A program made the position numbers and the translations under genes. From Desulfobacula sp. (GTDB taxonomy: Bacteria > Desulfobacterota > Desulfobacteria > Desulfobacterales > Desulfobacteraceae), in NCBI RefSeq assembly GCF_030611305.1, contig NZ_JAUWQB010000029.1, positions 1-39,543 on the forward strand: a stretch of 39,543 bases of DNA, written 5' to 3'. The notes under the pieces were generated by a model. It did not search any database. It saw only the letters and a program-made list of their open reading frames with translations, and was not told the origin of the DNA. Below are positions 17,749 to 26,254 of the stretch, in pieces. Positions within the stretch are counted from its first letter, which is position 1, and each line of letters opens with the position of its first letter.

Positions 17749-18600
17749 TTATTTGTAATCGTAAAACCCTTTTCCGGTCTTTCTTCCCAGCCAGCCAGCC
17801 TCAACATATTTCCTCAAAAGCGGACAGGCTCTGTATTTTGAATCTTTAAACCCGTCATACAATGTCTCCATAATGGCAAGGCAGGTATCAAGGCCAATCA
17901 GATCTGCCAACGCAAGGGGCCCCATGGGATGGTTGGCACCAAGCCTCATAACCGTATCAATATCTTCGGGTTTTCCCACACTCTGGTAGAGGCAGAAGAC
18001 AGCCTCATTGATCATGGGCATCAATATCCTGTTGGCAATAAAGCCGGGGAAGTCATTGGCTTCTGCAGGGGTTTTTCCAAAGTCTTCACACAGTTTCCAT
18101 GTAATATCAAAAGTCTCAGTCGAGGTGGCAAGACCCTTAATGACTTCAACCAGTTTCATCACAGGAACCGGATTCATAAAATGCATGCCGATAACCTTAT
18201 CCGGTCGGGATGTTCTGGCTGCAATTCTTCCAATGGGAATGGAAGACGTGTTGGTGGACAAAATAACTTGTGGCGGGCAGATTTTATCCAGGTCTTCAAA
18301 AATTTTAAATTTCAGATCTTCTCTTTCCACGGCTGCTTCAACAACAAAATCCACAGATCCCATATCTTTTAAATCAGTGGTAGTAGTGATTCTTCCAAGA
18401 ATTGCAGCTTTATCATCCTCAGATATTTTTTCCTTTTTCACCATCCTGTCAAGATTTTTTGAAATGGTTGCAATACCATTTTTACAAAATTCCTCTTTAA
18501 TATCACTCATTACTACTTCGAGGCCGCTTGCGGCCACAACCTGTGCAATACCGTTACCCATCTGACCGGACCCGATAACACCAAATCTCTTTACTTCCAT
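17749..18600 (-). CDS. hbd: 3-hydroxybutyryl-CoA dehydrogenase
   Basis: A 283-residue enzyme of the usual length for the short 3-hydroxyacyl-CoA dehydrogenases. It oxidises 3-hydroxybutyryl-CoA to acetoacetyl-CoA with NAD(P)+. The nucleotide loop is GVIGSGQMGNGIAQV (about 7-21). The catalytic region reads HFMNPVPVMKLVEVI (His about 139) and the conserved Glu/Asn segments FGKTPAEANDFPGFIANRI and NEAVFCL follow. The C-terminal domain has GANHPMGPLALADLIGLD and ends GRKTGKGFYDY. An AGGAGGA ribosome site precedes the start. Located between the thiolase and the peptidase on the minus strand, it supplies the step just before thiolytic cleavage. Confidence 0.93.
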   Translation of the reverse strand: MEVKRFGVIGSGQMGNGIAQVVAASGLEVVMSDIKEEFCKNGIATISKNLDRMVKKEKISEDDKAAILGRITTTTDLKDMGSVDFVVEAAVEREDLKFKIFEDLDKICPPQVILSTNTSSIPIGRIAARTSRPDKVIGMHFMNPVPVMKLVEVIKGLATSTETFDITWKLCEDFGKTPAEANDFPGFIANRILMPMINEAVFCLYQSVGKPEDIDTVMRLGANHPMGPLALADLIGLDTCLAIMETLYDGFKDSKYRACPLLRKYVEAGWLGRKTGKGFYDYK

Positions 18601-18617
18601 TGTTCCTCCTTATGAGT

Positions 18618-18681
18618 GGGGTCAGGCTTTCCTTATTGTCGTTATTCAGCTCAATAATTACATTAAGTAAAGCGTGACCCC
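18618..18681. repeat. Imperfect palindromic element (REP/MITE-like)
   Basis: GGGGTCAGGCTTTCCTTA at 18618-18635 is complementary, with a few mismatches, to the stretch ending TAAAGCGTGACCCC at 18681. An inner TTATTG/CAATAA pair extends the stem. The GGGGTCAG-CTTT ends resemble those of REP elements associated with REP-type transposases. It lies in the 117-base gap between the thiolase and the dehydrogenase genes and could also act as an mRNA hairpin. Confidence 0.6.
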
Positions 18682-18717
18682 GTTTTTAATGTACGCTTTT
18701 AATAGTTCCGTCTCATA

Positions 18718-19899
18718 TCACCTGTTAATAACAAGCGCAACAGCTTCTCCGCCACCCAGACAAAGAGAGGCAAGGCCTCTATTTACATCCCGTTTTTCCA
18801 TTTCATATAATAGGGTGGTTAAGACCCTGGCACCACTCGCCCCAATGGGATGGCCCAGAGCAACACTGCCGCCATTCACATTTACTTTTTCAGGATCAAG
18901 TTCCAATACCTTGTTAATGCCTGCTGAACTTCCGGCAAAAGCTTCATTGATTTCAAACAGATCAATATCTGAAATAGTAAGACCCTCTTTTTTCAATACC
19001 TTGGGAATGGCATAAATGGGAGCCATTAAAACGTATTTCATATCAATGCCGTAGGAGGCTTGGGAACCGATGGTGGCCATAATGTTAAGCCCCAGTTCCT
19101 TTGCTTTCTTTTCACTCATGACCACTAGGGCTGAAGCACCATCACTGATAATGGATGCATTTCCGGCAGTCCCCACCCCATCTTTTTTAAATGCAGGTCT
19201 CATCTTTGAGAGGGATTCAAGACTTGTCTCTTTAGGGCATTCATCCGTATCAAAAATTTTAGGATCACCTTTTCTCTGGGGGATTTCCACCGGCGTAATT
19301 TCATCTTTAAACCGGCCCTGGGCAATAGCTGCATTGGCTCTTGTATAAGATTGGGCCGCAAAGTTATCCTGAACTTGTCTTGATACTTCCCATTTTTCAG
19401 AACTCAGTTCATTGGACATACCCATATGAAAATCATTGACCACATCCCAGAGCCCGTCATGGACCATATGATCTTCAATTTTTCCAGGCCCCATACGATG
19501 CCCCCAGCGGGCCTTGTCCATATAATAGGGTGCCATGCTCATATTTTCCATACCTCCTGCAACCACCACATCAGCATCCCCACACTGGATGGCCTGGGCT
19601 GCCAGCATGACGGCTTTCAATGATGACCCGCAGACTTTATTCACTGTAATGGACTCAACGTCCCAGGGGAGACCGGCTTTAACTGCAGCAAGTTTTCCCG
19701 GGTTCTGACCATACCCGCAGGGCAGTACCATGCCCATGATACACTCATTGATTTCTTTTTTATCAATACCCGCCCTTGTAATAGCCTCTCTTATGACATG
19801 GGCTCCAAGGTCTGTTGCACCGATTTTGCTTAATGTTCCACCAAAACTCCCTAAGGGGGTTCGTGTTGCACTGACTATTACTGCCTTATTCATATTCAA
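18718..19899 (-). CDS. Acetyl-CoA acetyltransferase (thiolase)
   Basis: A 393-residue biosynthetic/degradative thiolase that splits acetoacetyl-CoA with CoA into two acetyl-CoA. The acyl-accepting Cys is in VNKVCGSSLKAV (about 85-96). Further landmarks are NEAFAGSSA (about 318-326), the His-containing GGSVALGHPIGASGAR (about 344-359) and the final catalytic Cys in LCLGGGEAVALV. It starts 21 bases after icmF on the same strand and has an AGGAG-type ribosome site in that gap (TAAGGAGATT). Both the butyryl-CoA and the HMG-CoA branches suggested for this locus end at this enzyme. Confidence 0.93.
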   Translation of the reverse strand: MNMNKAVIVSATRTPLGSFGGTLSKIGATDLGAHVIREAITRAGIDKKEINECIMGMVLPCGYGQNPGKLAAVKAGLPWDVESITVNKVCGSSLKAVMLAAQAIQCGDADVVVAGGMENMSMAPYYMDKARWGHRMGPGKIEDHMVHDGLWDVVNDFHMGMSNELSSEKWEVSRQVQDNFAAQSYTRANAAIAQGRFKDEITPVEIPQRKGDPKIFDTDECPKETSLESLSKMRPAFKKDGVGTAGNASIISDGASALVVMSEKKAKELGLNIMATIGSQASYGIDMKYVLMAPIYAIPKVLKKEGLTISDIDLFEINEAFAGSSAGINKVLELDPEKVNVNGGSVALGHPIGASGARVLTTLLYEMEKRDVNRGLASLCLGGGEAVALVINR

Positions 19900-19920
19900 A
19901 AATCTCCTTAAATCATCTTT

Positions 19921-22900
19921 TTACATATTTCTTCTGTATTTTCCACCTACCTCATACAACGCTTGGGTGATAGTCCCCAAACTACAAACCTTGACCGTCT
20001 CCATTAACCTTTCAAACATATTTTCACCACTCAATGCGGTCTGTTTCAATTTTTCAAGAGCTTCTTCAGATTTATCCTGATTCTTCTCTTTAAAAGTATT
20101 CAGCCTTTTCAACTGGGCATCTTTTTGATCATCTGTGGCTCTTGTAAGTTCCAGATGATTTGCCATCTCAGCGTAATCCGCATCAGGGTCTTCAAATGTA
20201 TTAACACCGACAATGGGATGCTTGCCTGAATGTTTCAGGTGTTCATAATACATGGACTCTTCCTGAATCTTGCCTCTCTGGTATCCGGTTTCCATGGCGC
20301 CCAGCACACCACCTCTTTCCGTGATTCTTTCAAATTCAATGAGTACGGCCTCCTCCACAAGGTCTGTGAGCTCGTCCACGATAAAACTTCCCTGCAATGG
20401 ATTTTCATTCATGGTCAGTCCCCACTCCCTGTTGACAATTAGCTGGATGGCAAGGGCACGCCTAACTGACTCGGCTGAGGGTGTTGTAATGGCTTCATCA
20501 AATGCATTGGTATGAAGACTGTTACAATTATCATAAATGGCGCACAGTCCCTGAAGGGTGGTACGGATATCATTGAACTGGATATCCTGGCTGTGCAGGG
20601 ATCTGCCCGAGGTCTGGATATGGTATTTCAACTTCTGGGATTTATCATTTCCCCCATATTTATACTTCATGGCCACAGCCCATATCCTTCTGGCCACCCG
20701 GCCGATCACTGTATATTCAGGGTCCATCCCATTGGAAAAGAAAAAGGAAAGAGAGGGTGCAAAACTATTGATATGCATTCCCCGGGAAAGATAATATTCC
20801 ACATAGGTAAACCCGTTTGCCAGGGTCAATGCAAGCTGGGTAATGGGGTTGGCCCCGGCCTCTGCAATATGATATCCTGAAATAGAAACCGAATAAAAAT
20901 TTCTTACCTGATTATCAATAAAATATTGCTGGATATCCCCCATCATTTTTAACGCAAACTCAATGGAGAAGATACAGGTGTTTTGTCCCTGGTCTTCCTT
21001 TAAAATATCTGCCTGAACCGTTCCTCTCGCATTGGACAAGGCAAACTGTCTAATCTTTGCTGCCTCGTCTTCAGAAGGTTCCCGGCCGTTCTCCTCTTTG
21101 AACTTGTCCACCTGCTGGGTAATGGCTGTATTGATAAACATGGCCAGCATCATGGGAGCCGGACCGTTGATGGTCATGGAGACCGAAGTATTGGGAGCAC
21201 ACAGATCAAACCCGCCATACAGCACTTTAACGTCATCCAGAGTACAGATACTCACACCTGATGTTCCGATCTTACCATATATATCAGGGCGGGTATCCGG
21301 GTCAAAACCATAAAGGGTAACCGAATCAAATGCAGTGGACAATCTTTTGGCAGGATAACTGCCGGAAAGCAGTTTAAACCGCCGGTTGGTATCCTCAGGC
21401 CCGCCTTCTCCTGCAAACATCCTGGTGGGATCTTCATCTGCCCGTTTTAAAGGAAACACCCCGGCCGCATAAGGAAAGTTGCCAGCAAAATTCTCTTTCC
21501 TCATCCACTTATACTGTTCCCCCGGATCTTTGAACTGTGGCAGGGAAATTTTGGGGATTTTGGAATGAGAGAGGGATTCGCTGTATAAAGGTACTCTAAA
21601 CTCTTTATCACGAACATGATACACCAGTTCATCCTTCTCATACATCTCTTTGCATGTATTGAATTCCTTGATCACAATATCTGTTTCTTCATCAACCCGG
21701 GACTGGGCCTGTGACACAACTTGCTTAAACTTTTCAAGTGCATCCGGCAATTTTTCGAACCCATTTTCTTTGAGTTCTTTTGAGGTCTCAATTAAATGCC
21801 ACCGTTTGCGTACGGCTTCAGACTGTTCTTCGGTTGTTTTGTGGTATTCTCTTACCGTATCGGCAATCTCGGCAAGGTATCGTGTTCTCTCTCCCGGAAT
21901 AATAATGGTTTTTGAAGAAGATTCTTTTCTGTCCGTCCTTGGAATATTGGATTTATATTTAATATTTTTCTTTTCTGCAATCAGATCCAGAAGTTCATGA
22001 TAAAATGCTGTGATTCCATCATCATTAAACTTGGATGCAATGGTTCCATACACCGGCAGATCTTTTGGATCCGTATTCCAGGCTTTACGATTTCTCTGGA
22101 CCTGTTTTCGCACATCCCTTAATGCATCCTCACTGCCCCTTTTCTCATACTTGTTCACCACAACAATATCGGCATAATCCAGCATGTCTATCTTTTCCAA
22201 CTGGGAGGGTGCGCCAAATTCTGCTGTCATGACATAGATGGACATATCCACCAGATCGACCACTCTTGAATCCCCCTGACCAATACCGGCGGTTTCAACC
22301 AGAATAATATCATAACCAGCCGCCTTAACCACATTAATTGCATCCGGCAAAGCCTCGGGAAGCTCTGTCTGGGATCTTCTGGTTGCAAGAGACCGCATAT
22401 AGACACGGCCTGTTTCTATGGAATTCATCCTGATCCTGTCACCCAGAAGGGCACCGCCTGTTTTCCGTCTGGACGGATCGCAGGAAATAATGGCAATATT
22501 GACATCTTTAAGATCATGCAGAATCCTGATAATCAATTCGTCTGTCAAAGACGACTTGCCTGCGCCGCCGGTTCCGGTTAATCCAATGACGGAAACATCC
22601 CTTTGGTCTGCAACTTTGGAAATCTTTGAAATAATTTTTTCAAATGCATCCCGATTGTTGACTTTAGCCTCCTGAACCGCAGAAATAAAATTTGCTGTCA
22701 CATAGTTATTATCAATATTCAGATTGTCATAATCAAGATTGTCATAATCAACCGAAGGGGCATCCATGGAACGTATCATATCATTGATCATACCCTGAAG
22801 TCCCATTTTTGCCCCGTCTTCAGGAGAATAGATCCTGGTCACGCCATAGGCGTGCAGCTCATCCATTTCCAAAGGAATAATAACACCGCCGCCGCCGCCA

Positions 22901-23196
22901 AAAATCTTAATATGCGAAGCACCTCTTTCTTTCAAAAGATCCACCATATACTTAAAATATTCAACATGTCCGCCCTGGTAACTGGATACGGCAATACCCT
23001 GTGCGTCTTCTTCTATTGCGGCATCCACGACTTCCTTTGCAGACCGGTTATGGCCGATATGAATCACTTCTGCACCGGAATCCTGCAAAATTCTTCTCAT
23101 TATATTTATAGAAGCATCATGACCGTCAAACAGTGAAGTGGCGGTAACGATTTTGACTGAATGTTTGGGTTTGTAACTCTGGGTTTCCATACTCAT
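19921..23196 (-). CDS. icmF: Fused B12-dependent isobutyryl-CoA mutase with MeaB-type GTPase
   Basis: A 1091-residue protein that interconverts isobutyryl-CoA and butyryl-CoA with adenosylcobalamin; known IcmF proteins can also act on pivalyl-/isovaleryl-CoA. Order: B12-binding domain (about 14-140, [13 protein letters not shown] with the cobalamin-ligand His), MeaB-like GTPase chaperone (Walker [13 protein letters not shown], about 205-216), linker, then mutase barrel ([39 protein letters not shown]). Two residues that distinguish it from methylmalonyl-CoA mutase can be placed by eye: Phe in AGVFPLKR for the usual Tyr, and Gln in [11 protein letters not shown] for the Arg that holds succinyl-CoA. 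The start at 23196 follows AAAGGAG; an in-frame ATG at 23217 lacks such a site. First metabolic gene after tetR. Confidence 0.93.
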   Translation of the reverse strand: MSMETQSYKPKHSVKIVTATSLFDGHDASINIMRRILQDSGAEVIHIGHNRSAKEVVDAAIEEDAQGIAVSSYQGGHVEYFKYMVDLLKERGASHIKIFGGGGGVIIPLEMDELHAYGVTRIYSPEDGAKMGLQGMINDMIRSMDAPSVDYDNLDYDNLNIDNNYVTANFISAVQEAKVNNRDAFEKIISKISKVADQRDVSVIGLTGTGGAGKSSLTDELIIRILHDLKDVNIAIISCDPSRRKTGGALLGDRIRMNSIETGRVYMRSLATRRSQTELPEALPDAINVVKAAGYDIILVETAGIGQGDSRVVDLVDMSIYVMTAEFGAPSQLEKIDMLDYADIVVVNKYEKRGSEDALRDVRKQVQRNRKAWNTDPKDLPVYGTIASKFNDDGITAFYHELLDLIAEKKNIKYKSNIPRTDRKESSSKTIIIPGERTRYLAEIADTVREYHKTTEEQSEAVRKRWHLIETSKELKENGFEKLPDALEKFKQVVSQAQSRVDEETDIVIKEFNTCKEMYEKDELVYHVRDKEFRVPLYSESLSHSKIPKISLPQFKDPGEQYKWMRKENFAGNFPYAAGVFPLKRADEDPTRMFAGEGGPEDTNRRFKLLSGSYPAKRLSTAFDSVTLYGFDPDTRPDIYGKIGTSGVSICTLDDVKVLYGGFDLCAPNTSVSMTINGPAPMMLAMFINTAITQQVDKFKEENGREPSEDEAAKIRQFALSNARGTVQADILKEDQGQNTCIFSIEFALKMMGDIQQYFIDNQVRNFYSVSISGYHIAEAGANPITQLALTLANGFTYVEYYLSRGMHINSFAPSLSFFFSNGMDPEYTVIGRVARRIWAVAMKYKYGGNDKSQKLKYHIQTSGRSLHSQDIQFNDIRTTLQGLCAIYDNCNSLHTNAFDEAITTPSAESVRRALAIQLIVNREWGLTMNENPLQGSFIVDELTDLVEEAVLIEFERITERGGVLGAMETGYQRGKIQEESMYYEHLKHSGKHPIVGVNTFEDPDADYAEMANHLELTRATDDQKDAQLKRLNTFKEKNQDKSEEALEKLKQTALSGENMFERLMETVKVCSLGTITQALYEVGGKYRRNM

Positions 23197-23307
23197 TTTT
23201 TCTCCTTTTAAAAACATTCGGGAGTTTGATAAAACTAAACAAAGTTTATGCGCTATGATTTAACTGCCATAAAAATGAAAAAAAATAAATGAAAACTTTT
23301 ATTTTTG

Positions 23308-23958
23308 TTAAAATATTAGTCCAAGGATAAAATTGGTTTGAATTTTTATGTATTCCTCGATGGTAAAATTTCTTTGTAAATGCCAGCGGCGAAAGGCCCA
23401 CATCTGGCCCAGAACAGATATATTGTGCCCCACAAGATTTAATATTTTTTCATCAAGCTTTGGAAAATTATTTTTCCCGGAGAGAGAAGAAAGCGCATTG
23501 ATAAAAATATCTGTTATATTCAATTCATTTACCAGAACTCTTACCTTCCATTTTTCCGGCAGGAATTGAGTCACCTGGTACATCATGAGAATATGGTCTC
23601 CCATCTTATCACAAACATAAAAATAATGACGAATAACCTGGGCCAGTCTCTCTTTTTCTTTATCCGTATCTGATAACGCATTTTCAACAGCATCCCAGAC
23701 CTCCTCATGAATGGTTTTACACACCAGATAAAGGAGATCCTCTTTAGAGCTGACATATTCATATAAAGAACCAATGGAAAAATTGGCAGCCTTTGCAATC
23801 ATCCGTGTCGTAGTCTTGTGATATCCGTGTTCAATGAAAAGCGTGACTGTGGAATCGATGATCTGGCGCCTTCTTTCACGAACCAGCTCAGGATTTTTTA
23901 TCTGTGTCGGGACTTCTGTGTCAGATATTGGAGTCTTGGATTTTTTAATTTTTCTCAA
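23308..23958 (-). CDS. TetR-family transcriptional repressor
   Basis: A 216-residue regulator starting at a TTG codon, chosen because an AGGAG site lies seven bases upstream and no ATG fits. After a basic N-terminal extension of about 25 residues comes the HTH domain: RERRRQIIDSTVTLFIEHGY, then TTRMIAKAANFSIGSLYEYV (about 55-74). The C-terminal ligand domain (about 90-216) is alpha-helical and would bind an effector, presumably an acyl-CoA given the neighbours. It can be cotranscribed with icmF (111-base gap) and is divergent from the dehydrogenase operon. A predicted operator lies in front of its own gene, in front of the divergent operon and in front of the importer cluster. Similar in role to the FadR/PsrA/LiuQ-like TetR repressors of fatty-acid catabolism, by context only. 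Confidence 0.92.
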   Translation of the reverse strand: MRKIKKSKTPISDTEVPTQIKNPELVRERRRQIIDSTVTLFIEHGYHKTTTRMIAKAANFSIGSLYEYVSSKEDLLYLVCKTIHEEVWDAVENALSDTDKEKERLAQVIRHYFYVCDKMGDHILMMYQVTQFLPEKWKVRVLVNELNITDIFINALSSLSGKNNFPKLDEKILNLVGHNISVLGQMWAFRRWHLQRNFTIEEYIKIQTNFILGLIF

Positions 23959-24009
23959 ACGACCACTCCTTTCCCTTTAATAATTTTAATAATATTGTCA
24001 TTGGCGGTA

Positions 24010-24027
24010 CTTGAACGAGCGCTCAGT
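24010..24027 (-). promoter_or_regulatory. Predicted TetR-family operator, site 2 (tetR promoter)
   Basis: Minus-strand sequence ACTGAGCGCTCGTTCAAG, identical in its first 12 bases to the other two sites. It lies 52 bases upstream of the tetR start. A TTGACA box on the minus strand (24064-24059) is 37 bases upstream of the site, so it would sit over the transcription start and allow autorepression. Confidence 0.72.
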
Positions 24028-24140
24028 CATAGCTTTTTGTTGCATTTATTCCAATTCTTGTCAAGAAATTATCTAAAGAGTTTCTTTGAATTTTTATCTT
24101 TTATTCTTCAAGGGTAAAAACAAAAACATTTAAAAAACAT

Positions 24141-24168
24141 TTGACAAATTAATCTCTTTAAATATAGT
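24141..24168 (+). promoter_or_regulatory. Predicted promoter of the acyl-CoA dehydrogenase operon
   Basis: TTGACA at 24141-24146 and TATAGT at 24163-24168, spacer 16 bases. This is the best promoter match in the window, and a TetR-type operator begins 14 bases after the -10 box. Confidence 0.7.
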
Positions 24169-24181
24169 ATTTTAAATATAG

Positions 24182-24199
24182 ACTGAGCGCTCGATCAGT
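24182..24199 (+). promoter_or_regulatory. Predicted TetR-family operator, site 3 (dehydrogenase operon)
   Basis: ACTGAGCGCTCGATCAGT fits the palindrome ACTGAnCGnnCGnTCAGT exactly. It is the most symmetrical of the three copies and lies just downstream of the predicted promoter at 24141-24168. Confidence 0.78.
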
Positions 24200-24279
24200 T
24201 TCTTGAATTATCGAGCGATGTTATGGCTAAAAAACCATAAGCAAAAATAAAAATAACTCATAATATAAGGAGGCGCAGG

Positions 24280-25428
24280 GTGGATTTTGACCTTACCAAA
24301 GAGCAGGAAATGATCCGTAAGGAAGTTAGAAAGTTTGCCCAAAAAGAGATCGGTCCCATTGCGGGAGAGCTTGATGAAAAAGAAGAATTTTCTGAAAAGT
24401 TGACCAAAAAAATGGGAGAAATCGGTCTTTTCGGCATGTTTGTTTCAGAAAAGTATGAAGGCCAGGCAATGGACTACATTTCATATATTATTGCAGTTGA
24501 AGAAATTGCAAGGATTGACGGTTCCCAGGCAGCCACTATTGCAGCAGGCAATTCCCTCGGTATCGGCCCGATCTACTATTTTGGTACTGAAGAGCAAAAA
24601 TTAAAATATCTGCCCAGTCTTTGTGCTGGGGAAGGCCTGTGGGGATTTGGTCTTACCGAACCCACTGCCGGATCTGATGCCGGCGGCAGTAAAACAACCG
24701 CTGTACTGGACGGAAATGAGTGGGTGATTAACGGCTCAAAAATATTCATCACCAATGCCGCCTGTGATATGACTATGGGCGTAACAGTCCAGGCTATCAC
24801 CGGCACCCGGGACAATGGCAAACCCGAATATTCCTGCATCCTTGTTGAAGCAGGAACGCCAGGATTTAAAGCCGTCCCCATGCATAAAAAAATGATGTGG
24901 CGATCCTCCAACACGGCAGAACTCTATTTTGATGATGTCAGGGTTCCCAAAGAAAATATTCTTGGAAACAAAGGTGACGGATTCCATCAGATGCTGTCAA
25001 CCCTTGATGGAGGGAGACTTTCCATCGGTGCCATGGGCCTTGGCGGCGCCCAGGGAGCCTATGACCTTGCCTTAAAATATGCCAAAGAAAGAGAACAGTT
25101 CGGACAGCCCATTTCAAAATTCCAGGCCATTGCCTTTAAACTGGCCGATAGTGCCATGGAAATAGAGTGTGCAAGAAACCTTCTTTACAAAGCCTGCTGG
25201 CTCAAAAGCAATAAACGGGCCTTTGAAAAGGAAGCCGCCATGGGCAAGCTCTATTGTTCTGAAGTCATGTCCAGGGTGGTGGACCATGCTGTCCAGATTC
25301 ATGGGGGATATGGTTTGATGAAAGAATATAATGTGGAAAGATTTTACAGGGATCAGAAACTCTTAGAAATCGGTGAAGGAACTTCAGAAGTTCAACGCAT
25401 TGTAATTTCACGCCATATTGGCTGCTGA
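24280..25428 (+). CDS. Short-chain acyl-CoA dehydrogenase
   Basis: A 382-residue FAD enzyme that makes 2-enoyl-CoA from a short acyl-CoA and passes electrons to ETF. The start is GTG at 24280, after AAGGAGG. Family landmarks: GFGLTEPTAGSDAGG (about 126-140), WVINGSKIFITNA (about 148-160), YAKEREQFGQPISKFQ (about 267-282), QIHGGYGLMKEY, and the catalytic base region EIGEGTSEVQR with Glu in the usual short-chain position. The segment where isovaleryl-CoA dehydrogenases carry their own base (LDLER) reads LDGGR here. That favours butyryl-CoA or 2-methylbutyryl-CoA over isovaleryl-CoA as substrate. First gene of the operon controlled by operator site 3. Confidence 0.92.
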   Translation: MDFDLTKEQEMIRKEVRKFAQKEIGPIAGELDEKEEFSEKLTKKMGEIGLFGMFVSEKYEGQAMDYISYIIAVEEIARIDGSQAATIAAGNSLGIGPIYYFGTEEQKLKYLPSLCAGEGLWGFGLTEPTAGSDAGGSKTTAVLDGNEWVINGSKIFITNAACDMTMGVTVQAITGTRDNGKPEYSCILVEAGTPGFKAVPMHKKMMWRSSNTAELYFDDVRVPKENILGNKGDGFHQMLSTLDGGRLSIGAMGLGGAQGAYDLALKYAKEREQFGQPISKFQAIAFKLADSAMEIECARNLLYKACWLKSNKRAFEKEAAMGKLYCSEVMSRVVDHAVQIHGGYGLMKEYNVERFYRDQKLLEIGEGTSEVQRIVISRHIGC

Positions 25429-25459
25429 TATTCCATGGTTTAATTTATAGGAGAACATT

Positions 25460-26245
25460 ATGAGCACAAACGATCTTCTGTTAGTTGAAGAAAAAAGACA
25501 GGCTGTCATCCTGACCATGAACAGACCAAAAGTGATGAACTGCCTGAATTTTGATCTTTTATATGCCATCAGAGACAAAATTGATGATCTTCAATACAGA
25601 AACGATATCCGAACAGTCATTATTACCGGCGCGGGTGAGAAATCATTCTGTGCAGGCGCTGATTTAAAAGAGAGAGTTTCTCTGACCCCGGATGAGGTAA
25701 AAAAATTTATTATCACCATCAGAAACCTTTTGACATCTATCCAGAATCTTCCCATACCGGTAATTTCGGCCGTGAATGGAATTGCACTGGGCGGCGGCAC
25801 TGAAGTGGCTCTGGCATCCGATATTCGCATTGCCTCTGAAAATGCAAGCATGGGACTGACAGAAGCAAGGCTTGCCATCATCCCCGGAGGCGGCGGTACC
25901 CAGCGACTGCCGAGAATCATTGGAGTAGCAAAAGCCAAGGAACTGATCTTTACGGGCAAGCGTGTTAACGCAAAAGAAGCCCTTGATATCGGTCTTGTTA
26001 ACAAGGTCACAACGCCTGAAACCCTTTTGGAAGACTGCATGGAAATGGCAGACATGATTGCCGAAACCGGCCCCATTGCCGTTGAGATGGCTAAATACGC
26101 CATCGATAAAGGCATTGAAACCGACCTTGCCACAGGGCTTGCCATTGAATCCAATGCATACAGGGTAACCATACCCACTGAGGATAGAATCGAAGGCCTG
26201 ACCGCTTTTAAAGAAAAGAGAAAACCTCGTTACAAAGGGAGATAA
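25460..26245 (+). CDS. Enoyl-CoA hydratase, AUH-like 3-methylglutaconyl-CoA hydratase type
   Basis: A 261-residue crotonase-fold enzyme. The oxyanion-hole stretches are FCAGADLKER (about 62-71) and NGIALGGGTEVALASD (about 104-119), and a catalytic Glu is present in GLTEARLAIIPGGGGTQ. The segments FCAGADLKER, LAIIPGGGGTQRLPR, TGLAIESNAY and GLTAFKEKRKPRYKG resemble human AUH strikingly, which hydrates 3-methylglutaconyl-CoA to HMG-CoA. I recall this from the family rather than from an alignment. Crotonyl-CoA hydration is possible too. It is followed nine bases later by the carboxyltransferase, as expected for a leucine/isovalerate (Liu-type) operon. Confidence 0.9.
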   Translation: MSTNDLLLVEEKRQAVILTMNRPKVMNCLNFDLLYAIRDKIDDLQYRNDIRTVIITGAGEKSFCAGADLKERVSLTPDEVKKFIITIRNLLTSIQNLPIPVISAVNGIALGGGTEVALASDIRIASENASMGLTEARLAIIPGGGGTQRLPRIIGVAKAKELIFTGKRVNAKEALDIGLVNKVTTPETLLEDCMEMADMIAETGPIAVEMAKYAIDKGIETDLATGLAIESNAYRVTIPTEDRIEGLTAFKEKRKPRYKGR

Positions 26246-26254
26246 AAAGAACCC

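Noticed and set aside
19921-23196. Annotation as methylmalonyl-CoA mutase
   Set aside because: The domain order (B12, GTPase, mutase in one chain) and the Phe/Gln pocket residues point to IcmF.
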